Positions 46,508 through 57,040 of a stretch of DNA of 64,000 bases are shown here, in pieces. The notes under the pieces are model-generated. The model was not told where the DNA came from and made no database searches. It saw nothing but the letters and a program-made list of their open reading frames with translations. A program made the position numbers and the translations under genes. The stretch covers positions 11,553,501 through 11,617,500 of the forward strand of contig JAIUCV010000011.1 of assembly GCA_026724425.1 (NCBI GenBank). The letters run 5' to 3'. Each line of letters opens with the position of its first letter. Position 1 is the first letter of the stretch. The stretch comes from Erythrophleum ivorense. Lineage: Eukaryota; Streptophyta; Magnoliopsida; Fabales; Fabaceae.

Positions 46508-47956
46508 GAAGTAGTCATGGTTTTTATTTCTCATTCAAAAGGTTCATTTTCTTACTCTTTTTTTTTTCAAAGACATTTCTTTATGAGAATTCATATAATG
46601 GTTTCTTTTCCAACTTATGTTTATTCCCGTGTTTAGTTGTTTATTTTCCTTATTTTGCTTTATGGCTTGTAATATATTTTGTTTACTTTGGAAGATTACT
46701 TTCAATATATCCTTCTATATACATATTTATGTTTTCCCCTGACTTGCTAGCAAGCTTGATTCTGCTTGTCCTTGCAATATTATTAACATGTGGTTCTATT
46801 TGGATTTAATGGTTATTATGTTTCTTAAGCGCATTCTTTGTTTTGTAAAGACATAACAATTGTGGCATGTAAACATTTTAAGTTCTTGATTTCAAAAATA
46901 GGTAGATAGACCACCTTTATTTCCATATATTTAGCCGCAATATGGTCTCGATTGATGCTATTTGTCTTAGTCTTGTTGGGGATGGATTTGTTTTCCTATG
47001 CTCTTTGTTAGCCCTGTTTGACCCTAGTGAATGAATAGAGTTAGAACTAACATATGCATTTATGTCTTTTGCAATGTCTTTAGAAAGCATGAGATTTGAA
47101 ATCTCATCTCAAATGAAATCCAAGAGGTGGCTTGATAGGAAAGAGCATGAGATTTGAGCCATCTTTATGTTGTCAAATGTATTCTTTCTCCTTATTTATT
47201 TTATTTGATCTGTAAATTTTGATATGAAGGAGAAATGACCATTGAAGCATTGGCTTTTGTATCTAAATCCAAAAGGATGATGTTTGGTATCTTTTCCTTG
47301 TATATCCTTATCATTTGGATTCTAGGTTTCTATGTCATATGGTAATAAGTTTTAATGGTATTTCTTTTCTAGTTGTTATTGGGGGTGCTAATGTATTTTG
47401 AAAAATAAAAGTATATACAAATAAAGGAAGTAGAAAATCCTTACTACCAAATTGAAGCAGAAGATGTCTACCACAGGTTTAAATCTTTTTTGTAGCTAGG
47501 ATAATTTACTTTTGTCATTTTTTTTACTTTCAATTATATGGAAAATGGAGTTGCTATATTCTGAGGTAAAATGGACTAATTTGTTTACTAATTATGGTAA
47601 ACATTATTGGTAGTATGATATGTCCTAGTTCCATAATCCAATGTATACTATACAAATTCCAAGAATTGATGGAGTAATATTGTAGATATTATTGTTGAAA
47701 ACTTTTTTCACTATATCCTAACTATAATAGTAATATCACTTGTGCATTCTTTAGTTCATGTTCATTTTATTTTTTACATTGCCAATCATTATTTATAAAG
47801 ATCATGTACTGCTCTTATGTTACTATATAAAATCAAACTAATAGAATTTTTTAACTCCTTAATTGACAGATTTTGGCTATTTAAGCCTTGTTATGGCTTG
47901 CATGAGATAGGGGATTGATATGTTGAAACATATGGCAAAAGATAAGAAAGGTTAAG
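46508..47956. other. AT-rich DNA, no gene seen
   Basis: No recognisable protein, repeat border or RNA gene. The segment is not obviously related to the LTR families of the window and may be low copy. Confidence 0.45.
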
Positions 47957-48385
47957 TGATGGGCCCATAGCTGTTGGGCCCAAAATTAGGACGACTTATG
48001 AAAGGAGAGGGAAGAAAAATATGGGTAAGAGGGAGAGTGAGCCAGATAAGTTAGACAAATAGGTAAATCAAGGATTAGACAGTAATAGCTAACACTTATG
48101 TCACATGGACGAGAGGGAAAAAATGGAAAATAGTTAGGGGAAATATATGGGAATTAGAAGTTTAAGAAGGGGAGTGAGGAGAATTTGGATAGAGGTGGGA
48201 GAGATGCTAGCTTTTCTAAAGACAATGGGCATTTTTGTTGCAGTCTGTCATCTATTTAGTTTATTTTCTTTTTCTTAGCTTTTGTAAATCTGATTTTGGT
48301 TTATCTTTCCTTTGTTTCTTTGGTAATAAGGGATAACCGACTTTTAGCTTGATAAATAATACTAAACTAGAAGAGAGTTCTATGA

Positions 48386-50539
48386 ATTCCAGTATAAGTG
48401 CAGTAAGGTCCTGTGTAGTGGTTAGAATAAGGATAGAGAATAGAGTAAAAAATCTAAAAAAGTGTGTGGAAGGGATGAAAGAGCAAATGGACAACATGAT
48501 GATAGTTCTTATGAAGCTGCATGACAAGCAAATAGAACTAGGAAATTGGAAGTGATGATAGGAAGGGAAAGATGATAGTGGAGGGTCCATTGTCGGCACC
48601 TAGGGAGTCGAGTGAAGGTATCGTGGTTGGAGGTACTGCCATAGCTTTGGGTGATGCAGAAATAGAAAGATATATATGGCTAGGACTTCGTCTTTGCTGG
48701 AGACGACCTAATTAGGTGGTTGCTCAAAGTTAAGTAGTGCTTTGCCATAAATGAGGTGAAGGAATGTGAGAAGTTAGATGCAGTTGCTATGAGCTTAGAA
48801 GGCAAAGACATTAATTGGTATCAATGGCTAGAAAGAAGGAACATAGTTCGGTGATGGGCTGAATTTAAGAAAGAATTGATAAGTAGGTTTCATTGCAATC
48901 AACTAGGAGATTGATATGAGATGCTAATGGGGCTGAAGCAGTAAGGTTTTATGGCATAATAGAGAGAATAGTTTGAGCTCATATTAGCACCTCTAAAGGA
49001 TGTTTTAGATGAAGTGCTAATGAAAGCATTTGAGAATGGCCTTAATGAGGAGATACAAGCTAAGGTACGCTTAATGTAGCCTAAAACACTGAACCAATTG
49101 ATGGATTTAGCCCATTAGGTGGAGGGTAGGAACAAGGTTTTGGATAAAGTAAGATAGGCTAAGGTGGCCAAGAGTTTTAAAATAATGGCACCTCCCAAGT
49201 GGAATGGAATTAGAATGAGTTTTCAAAAATTTCTTACACAGACAGAAGGGGTTCAAAATCTAATTAGTAGCAGTGGGAATAATTGTGAAGGTTAGAGCCT
49301 AGATAATAAGGGGGAGAAGAGCAAAAAAATAGTGAGAAAAGTGGAAGTACCACTCAAACTTCTAACAAAAGTGAAAATAGCTCCAAAAGGTTGTCTGAAG
49401 CTAAAATTAATAGAAGATAAGAGTTAGGGCTATGTTTTAAATGTGAGAAAAAATTTGGGCCAAACCACAAGTGTAAGAATAAACAATTGTAAATGTTTAT
49501 TCTTACTAAAAGGGAGTATTTAGATGAAATTGGGGTGAGTTGTAGTGCTGGCACAGAGGAAGAAGAAATTGAGGAGGTGGAGGCAAGTATGGAATTATCC
49601 ATGAGTTCTATAATGGGAATATCTAACCATAAGACCTTGAAACTATTAGGGGAGATTTGAGGAGAATCGGTGTTGGTCTTGATTAATAGTGGGGCCACCA
49701 GTAATTTTATTTTCTCTAAATTAGTTGAAAAATTGAAGCTATCAATGTAAGAAACAAGACCATACTGAATCACTGTGGGTGATGGTCATAATATTTATAA
49801 GAAGGGACTTTGTAAAAGAGTAAGATTAAAATTACAAGGGCTACAAATATCTCAAACCTTTTACTATTTGAACTTGGAGAAACTGATTTGATGTTACGCA
49901 TAGCTTGGCTAAAATCCTTGGGAGAAATTAAGGTGAATTGGGGGCGACGGACTATGAAAATTCAGTAAGGGAAGAAATGGGTGTGCCTAAAAGTGATCTT
50001 GCATTAGTAATGACTGTGGTTTCCTTCAAGTCAATGGTGAGATCCTACAAGACCGAAGAAGAATGGTATTTGGTGCAGTATATGGGTTTGATGAAAGATA
50101 CAGAACCATAACAATAAGGGACAAGAATTTTGAGGTAGAAATACAGAGCATTTGAAGGAATTTGTTAAGGTGTATGAACTAATTTTTGGCCTATGCCTCA
50201 TCACTTTAAAGATCATGCTATAGTGATCAAAACAGGGGCATAGTCAACCAATCTTAAACTGCATAGGTATGCCCATTTAGAGAAATATGAGATAGGGAAG
50301 CTTGTGAATGAAATGTTGGCTGCTGGCATAATCAGGCCAAGTGTAGCCCTTACTCTGGGCCAGTGCTATTAGTAGGGGGAAAAAAGATGGGAGGTGGCAA
50401 TTTCATGCTAACTATCGAGCTCTAAACAAGATCACCATTTTAGATAAATTTCCAATTCCAAGTTAAAGTGGGTTATCATCAAAACACAATTCCCTAAATT
50501 TTACCTTGAGGACAAGGTGAAGTATGATAGAGAGGGAAA
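48386..50539 (+). pseudogene. Ty3/gypsy gag-pol relic: Gag, zinc knuckle, protease, start of RT
   Basis: Fragments appear in order. A Gag N-terminus (about 48385-48555) is followed by a Gag core at about 48755-49075 containing KLDAVAMSLEGKDINWYQWL. A CCHC knuckle, CFKCEKKFGPNHKC, lies at about 49433-49475, and a retropepsin at about 49650-49750 reads LINSGATSNFI, where the catalytic Asp codon has become Asn. The first part of reverse transcriptase follows at about 50190-50465 (EIGKLVNEMLAAGIIRPS). The frame then jumps at about 50465 to a pol C-terminus (TQFPKFYLEDKV), so most of RT, all of RNase H and nearly all of integrase are deleted. Many stops are CAA or CGA changed to TAA or TGA. It cannot be functional. 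Confidence 0.85.
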
Positions 50540-50887
50540 TGATGGGTTCATAGCTATTGGGCCTAAAGTTAGGAAGAATTATAAAAGGAGAAGGAAGAGA
50601 AATATGGGTTAGAGGGGAAGTGAGTCAAATAAGTTAGACAAAAGGGTAACTCTGTTTGATATATGATTCAAAAATTTAAAATTTAATCTAATTTTAAATT
50701 AAATTAAGTAGTAGTTTGTTTCCATGATTTTCTATTTTTAGTTGTTGTTTATTTCTACATTTTTTTTATTTGTAAGCCTATAAATAGGCAGCTTCAATTG
50801 TGGAATAAAGTGAAATAGTAGAATATTAATTTCTTTACATATTTTTCTAATTTTATTTAAATAGCCTATTACTTTAAATTTCTAACA

Positions 50888-50899
50888 TGGTATTAGAGT
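50888..50899 (+). other. Primer-binding site of the TR-GAG element
   Basis: TGGTATTAGAGT directly follows the 5' LTR and differs by one base from TGGTATCAGAGC, the usual initiator-Met tRNA primer site of plant Ty1/copia elements. Confidence 0.85.
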
Positions 50900-50938
50900 T
50901 CTCATAGATCTTAAAGGACCTGTAAGTGACTAACTCTC

Positions 50939-51799
50939 ATAACTTCCTCCAGTAATACATCAGCTCTCTCACCTCCAATTTTCAAAGGCGAAAATTATCA
51001 AGTATGGGCTGTCAAGATGAAAGCTCATCTAAGAGGTTTTGGCTTATGGCAATGGGTTCAAGATGAAAGAGAAATAACTCCTTTGGGAAGCAATCCAACT
51101 CTCAATCAAATCAAGGCTCCTGAAGAAGAAGAAGCAAAAGCTCTAAGAGCTTTATCTTTAATTCATTCTGTTTTCTCAGAATCAGTTTTCACAAGAATTA
51201 TTACTTGTGAAACAGCAAAGGAAGCTTGGAATATGCTAAAGGAAGTATATTAAGGCAATGATAGAATAAGAAGGATGCAAGTCTTAAATCTTAAAAGAGA
51301 TTTTGAGATTCTGAGCATAAAAGAAAAGGAAACCATACAAGAGTATTCTGACAGGCTGATGACAGTGGCAAACAAAATTCGACTAATGGAAAAAGAGCTA
51401 CTTGATAGTAAGGTTGTTGAGAAGATGTTTATAAGTTTGCCTGAAAGATTTGAAGCAAAAATTTCATCTCTTGAAGATTCAAGAGATATTAGTGAAATAA
51501 CCTTGCCAAAATTAATTAATGCTTTGCAAACTCAAGAGCAAAGAAGAGCTATGAGAAAAGAAGGAATACAAGAGATGTTTGAAGGAGCTTATCTAGCCAA
51601 AATTTCAAAGAGAAAAGGAAAATTTTCTTAATGCAATCATTGCAAGAAGTATGGTCATGAAGAAAACGATTGTTGGCACAAAGGAAAGCCTCAGTGTTTT
51701 AAGTGCAAAAGATTTGGGCATCTATAAAAGAATTGCAAATTTAATAAGAAAGAACAAGCAAATATAGTAGAAGTGGTTGAAGAGAAAACTCTTTCTTAA
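50939..51799 (+). pseudogene. Copia-type Gag (UBN2 / DUF4219-like) with two zinc knuckles, three in-frame stops
   Basis: One frame of 287 codons runs from 50939 (ATA where ATG is expected) to the terminal TAA at 51797-51799. It shows PPIFKGENYQVWAVKMKAHL near the N-terminus, the ETAKEAWNMLKEVY motif, and a helical segment with TIQEYSDRLMTVANKIR. It ends with two knuckles, CNHCKKYGHEENDC and CFKCKRFGH...NC. Internal TAA stops lie at 51251-51253, 51629-51631 and about 51725. At each the family usually has Gln (CAA), so all three are single C-to-T changes. In relatives the protein forms the retrotransposon particle and binds RNA in the cytoplasm. A run of GAGAAGTGCTCC-like repeats (about 51808-51930) lies between the frame and the 3' LTR. 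Confidence 0.87.
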
Positions 51800-53762
51800 A
51801 AAGTTAGTAAGAAGTGCTCCAACAATTGAAGGTTGGTGAGAAAGTGCATCAACAAGATGATGAGAAGTGTATCATGAAGTGAAGAGAAGTGCTTTACAAA
51901 TTTAAAGATGTGGAGAGAAGTGCTCCATAAAATTTGAAATTTTGTAATTTTGAATTAAGGGAGAATGTTGAAGATATGATTCAAAATTGTTATAATTAAT
52001 CTTTTTAGTTAGTTAGTTAGCTAAAAATTTAAAACTTTATCTAATTTTAAATTAAATTAAGTAGTAGTTTGTTTTCATGATTTTTTACTTTTAATTATCG
52101 TTTATTTTTATATTTTTGTTATTTGTAAGCTTATAATTAGGCAGTCTCAATTGTGGAATAAAGTGAAATAATAGAATATTAATTTCTCTACATATTTTTT
52201 TAATTTTATTTAAATAGTCTACTACTTTAAATTTCTAACAAACTCGAGGATTGGATAGCAATAACTAGCATTGATGTCACCTAGGTGTGAGAAAAAAAAA
52301 ACAGAACAACGGTCAGGGGAAATATATGGGAATCAGAGGCATGAGGTGGCTGAGGAGAATTTGGATAGAGTTGGAAGAGATGCCGGTCTCTTTAAAGTCA
52401 ATGGGCATTTTCACTGGTTTCTGTCATCTTTTTCTTTGTTTTCTTTTTCCTAGCTACTGTAAATTTGGTTTTGGTTCATCTTTCCTTTGTTTCTCTATTA
52501 AGAGGGGATAACCGACTTTTTGCTTGATAAATAATATTAAACCAGAAGAGAGTTCCATCACTGAACAATCTGATCACAAAGGTTATGGGATGGCTTGAAT
52601 GATGGTGAGCATTTTGAATTAGTTTTTTGCTTTTGACATTTACTTTTTATCTTCTTTTGACATTCTAAAGAACACTCAATGGTATAACTTAAGGTTTTTC
52701 TTTTAAAACTGTTTTTCATTTAATCATTATTATATAATGATTTATAAATAAATGCTATGGTATTGATAGAAACACCAGATTTAATGATTTGAAATATGGT
52801 ATTTTAGACTGTCACTTAGTATACATCCTTGAACAATTTGAAGCTTGTTTGACAAGCTTTGTTTGAACTGGCACCTTGACTAGGGCACCCACAATTTTAT
52901 TTCATATATTTGTTATTAAAATTATTTGGTCAGTCCTTGATTTGAAAATTCATTTAGAATTGTAAACCCACTATTAATTAAACTTTAGCTTACTATATAC
53001 CCAAAAAAAAAAAAAAACTTGAGCTTAGCCATGTGTAACATGCGTGTAATTTGTTGGATAGTTTGGCCCTCCTCAGTGGCAATAATATAGGTCATCTTAG
53101 CCACCCGCATCGTGATTCATTTTAGAGATTTGAAATGGTTAATAAAAATTTTGGAAATTATGTACAAAGTAAGTATACTGACTTTCTTGTTTCTACTATC
53201 TGCAGAAGACTTCATCCAGCAATATATATGCTTAGATGTTCTTGTTATGCCTAGATGAAACTAAGCAAGTTTCCTTGTTGTGTCTCATTTAAAATCTCAG
53301 ATAATGTTCTGTTTCTTTCTTTCTTTACTGTATCTTTAATTTGAACAATTGAATTGTAGCAAAAGCATGGTAACTGATATTTGAAGGAATTACTAGCTTT
53401 ATAAGAATTTATGTTGAGTATGAATTGTGTTGATAAGTTTTTAAGCAATCAATCAATGGATGTGTGCTGATTAGGAATTATATAATGCGATTTTTGCATT
53501 AATCTCAGTCAAGTTGAATTTTCCTGTTAGAGAAATATCAACGAGCCACGTTCCATATGGGGTAAAACCATGCCACAAATATGATACTTTTATTCCCTGA
53601 ACACTGAATATAACTAGTTTTTGTATTTTATTTTTGCTAGTGATTAGTTTTTTTAACTGATTTTGGTTAAAAAATTTGCTAACAAAGATTCTTACTTTTA
53701 CTAAAACTGTTTATAAAAGTTAACGACAATCATTACATTTTAAATGGCTTCTACTACCAAAA

Positions 53763-53951
53763 ATGTGTTTGTATCTTGTACTAATGTACAACTACGCTTT
53801 ATCTTCTCCCCTAGAATCCTATAGGACAGCTGGCAATGTTCAAGATTTGGTACTCGTGAATGATAGGTGCCGCGCTTCTACTCTTGGAGCAATGAAATTA
53901 GACCCATCCCAACTATATATGAAGCCCATAAGATTATTTAGTATGATTTGA
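53763..53951 (+). other. Exon-like fragment, unknown
   Basis: After a pyrimidine-rich stretch ending CTTCTCCCCTAG (a plausible 3' splice site, about 53813), the plus frame reads ESYRTAGNVQDLVLVNDRCR and then ASTLGAMKLDPSQLYMKPIR. The residue mix looks protein-like, more so than other frames in the interval, but I do not recognise it and no partner exons were found. It could be chance. Confidence 0.2.
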
Positions 53952-56262
53952 ATGATTATCTCATAATTTTTTTTTCGAACATCAATTACTGCTTTTCATC
54001 TAGTGCATATGTAAATTGCATAACCAGAATCGTTTTGGTAACTTTTCAGTTTTAATTTTTCTTTCTTCTTGGAGGTTATTTTAAGTGTTCTTAGTTTTAC
54101 AGGCAGGCCATTTCAAGTACAAGTTTATTACTACTGTGGTAAAGGTTGCTTTTGTAAAAGGAAGTTTGATAGCAAATTCTATCAAAAAGAATTACAAACA
54201 GAAATACAGGAGTCAATCCTTTATCAATAAAAGGAAAACAAAACTCCACTAAAAAGTATTCATACATGTATAACTTCGTTCTAGGTTTTACATGGTATTA
54301 GTTAATAGCTGATTGGGAACCTAAAAGAAATTTTATAGAGGCGTTCTATATATACGTATACTAAGGAAGAAAAATAATTAGGAGACAACGATGTCTTCGA
54401 TCAGCGTCTTAAAAAGATTTTCTGGGTTCAGGTTGCAATTAGAAAAAAAGGAATATGATTGACTAAAGAATACCATCAGACAAAGCAAAGATGAACATGT
54501 ATGAATATAAATAAAAAACAACTGCTCTATCCAAACAGAGGACAGGACACAGCTTTAGCCTTACGGAGCAAGAAACTTAATTAACAACATAATCCGCGAG
54601 TTCTTCATCCTAACAAAATGACTTATCCCAAAAAATATTCATCCACTGAAACTACAGTGCGGAGAAATCCCCTTTTATTCATCCACTCAAACCACTCAAG
54701 GCGTCAAAATAACAGCATACACTGCAATTACTAACATTAATTAATCGCACAAGATCACCAACGACAGGTGAAAATTACAAGTCCTAGAGAACTGGGGTCA
54801 TTCCAGTGTGGTTGAAGCAGAGAGGTTACTGAACAAGAAGTTGAAAAGATGGTGCAATCGTTTGCAACACATATGAAGCTAGGGGTGAAGGAAATGGAAG
54901 ACTCGAATCCAAGCACTACATTAGAGGTGGATCACCTCTACATTTTCTCTCTAATATCAATCATAAAGAAACATGATTAAAAAAATTCCTTTGATCATCA
55001 AATTTAGATATAACCCTTCGTACTGCTTCTAAAACTTAGTCAACAGGTTTCCTCAACTGATTCACAAGAAAATTGTATTTGGCTATACCTGAATGCAAAT
55101 GACATGCATGATAATCCTAGAGAATAACCCCCTCTGCTCTTTTGCCAGCATTTTGATACCATAGTGCGATCTAGAGAAGTTAAAACAAATACTCCAAATA
55201 CTAACGAAAAGCGAATTGCATGTGAAAGTCAACTCGAGCTCCTCAACATGGTAAAAAGTCAAAAACACAGAAACTGAAAAGCAAAGTTCAGTAAAAGACA
55301 GCAAACATAGGATACCAACAATATTATGCCCGTAGTGATTAGATATTTATTCATACACATGCATATGTATTACAAAAAAAACTAGCTGGGGATGGCACAG
55401 GCTTTATCCTAAAATTAAATTAAAAAAAAAAACTAAAGATCCTCCTTATTCAGTCTCGCCATGAGCTCCAATCCTGATTCCCCTTCTTTATAAAGTTGTT
55501 TTGGCATCCTCATCGAATATCACGTAGTCCGTGATGGTCCTTCAAAACATCGATGGTCCTGACTAAGTTCAATATACTCAGCTAAAACATAATTTTACAT
55601 AACAAAAAACTTCCCATATAAGCAATTTACTTAATGCACTAAATGGTACATACCACAAAAACATAAATACAATCAAGAATGCAATTAGACTAGAAGACAA
55701 AATATTTGTTAAGTGACTCCAATTTCCGGGTCTTTAGCCAACACACATGCCATATAAGTTCCCCAGGCCACATGAAAATAGGAAAGAACATCATCATGGG
55801 CAATGGCTTCCTTTTTTGAGTAATATGGATACTATTACTTCCAAACCCAATCCATTCCCCCATGGTGGGACAACTCTACCAAGCAACACAACATGTCAAC
55901 AAGCAGTGCTAACAAAAATAAAAGAAAAGCAGGAAACAACAAAGAAAGCAGAATAGATAATACAGAATACACTTTCCCAGCTATGGGAAAAAACTGATTC
56001 AGTCAAGGATGCCAAATAATCTTAACTTTCTGTTTACCTGTTCCACGGAATTTTTCTCTTTTAATATCATAATTGCTTCATATGAATATATGGCACAACT
56101 GAAGAGAGAAACAATGCAGGATAAACTCAGCTACAGCCAAGTTAATTAAAAACATATTTCATACAACACACATGATCTGCATGGGAGTTAGAAAGCGTAT
56201 AACATATGGCAAGATAATGAATGACCTTAGCACATAGGATTGCAAAGACAAAAAATAGTTTG

Positions 56263-56580
56263 TCAATCCTGGTGTCTTTGAATGCATTCATAATCACTCT
56301 GGAGAAAGAGCGATAGAGAGCTCACAGAGAACATCGGTGGTCGTTCATGGAGACGAACTGAGGACGATGTGTTCGGGTTCAAGGAGACGACCGGGGACGA
56401 AAAGAAGAGAGTCGCGTTGAAGGAGAGGAATGGCCGAGAGGGAGACGTATGTACTCTGTTCGTGTTGAAGGTCTCCACAAATGGCAATGGATAGGAGAGA
56501 CGAGAGCCGGAGATCTGGGGCCTGCAGATCGTCAGCGATGAGCACCAAAACCTGCTCCTCAAGCGATCTCAGCCATCCAA
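56263..56580 (-). other. GC-richer segment with two overlapping minus-strand frames; possible first exon
   Basis: Base composition here is clearly richer in G+C than the rest of the window. The minus strand has ATG-started frames 56562-56263 (99 codons) and 56548-56345 (67 codons), and the plus strand has one too, so coding status is unclear. This would fit a 5' exon or promoter-proximal region of a minus-strand transcript, with possible donor sites downstream (AAG/GTCATT at about 56227). No homology is recognised. Confidence 0.25.
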
Positions 56581-57040
56581 GTTATGCAATCTGGTCCGTC
56601 CATAAACAACCCCAAAATGCCCCATGTATGCAGTGGATGAAATGCAACGAAAATGCTGCGTTGACCACAATCTTCTTCAACCTCTCTCCCTATTCCATAG
56701 CATGGGAAAGCTTGGGCTTTTTTCTTCAGCGTGAACACAAAACAGGGGCCATTAGAGTGAAGCTTGGGGGATTCTTCTTCGGCATCTGTATCTATCCCTG
56801 AAGCTTGGATATTTAGGAATGGACTTCAACATCTTGTTTCTTTCTCAAAAACTCAGCTCAAGGCAACGCTGGTACAAATAACACCCACTGCCACAGTAAT
56901 CATATGAACCTCCGCACAGCCACGCAAGCAAGAAGCCAGATGAGAGCCGAGTAGTGAATTGCCTCACATATGTTTTTTTTTTTAATATATATATTTTATT
57001 TTTATTTATAAAAGTATGTCTTCTGCCCTTACTTCATAAA

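Larger units (their letters stand above)
50653..52240 (+). mobile_element. TR-GAG-like LTR element (Gag only), TSD AACTC
   Basis: A complete small LTR element lies inside the 3' LTR of the gypsy relic: 5' LTR 50653-50887, primer-binding site TGGTATTAGAG from 50888 (initiator tRNA-Met type), one gag-like frame, a purine-rich AAGGGAGAA just before the 3' LTR, and 3' LTR 51966-52240. AACTC at 50648-50652 and 52241-52245 is an exact TSD. Total length is 1588 bp. No protease, integrase or RT is present, so mobility would depend on a helper. A TATAAATA box lies at 50779-50786 in the 5' LTR. Confidence 0.88.
47957..52560 (+). mobile_element. Decayed Ty3/gypsy retrotransposon with internal deletion
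   Basis: Two related LTRs flank a shortened gag-pol relic. The 5' LTR is 47957-48385; the 3' LTR is 50540-50652 plus 52246-52560, split by another element. Both add up to about 428-429 bp and have TGATGG...CCATCA ends (the 5' LTR end has decayed to CTATGA). A purine tract (AGAGAGGGAAA) precedes the 3' LTR as expected for a polypurine tract. The flanks TTAAG (47952-47956) and CTGAA (52561-52565) do not match, so no TSD could be shown. Confidence 0.82.
52561..57035. other. Low-copy-looking interval without a recognised gene
   Basis: This 4.5-kb stretch shares nothing obvious with the repeats around it. It has two places that look exon-like by base composition (about 53808-53940 and 56263-56580, listed separately). 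It may be part of a gene's non-coding exons or introns, or simply unannotated unique DNA. I could not assemble a gene model. Confidence 0.4.

Noticed and set aside
47952..52565. TSD for the Ty3/gypsy relic
   Set aside because: The flanks TTAAG and CTGAA do not match. The LTR ends are supported by the TGATGG/CCATCA inverted ends, so the flank may have been altered, but no TSD can be claimed.
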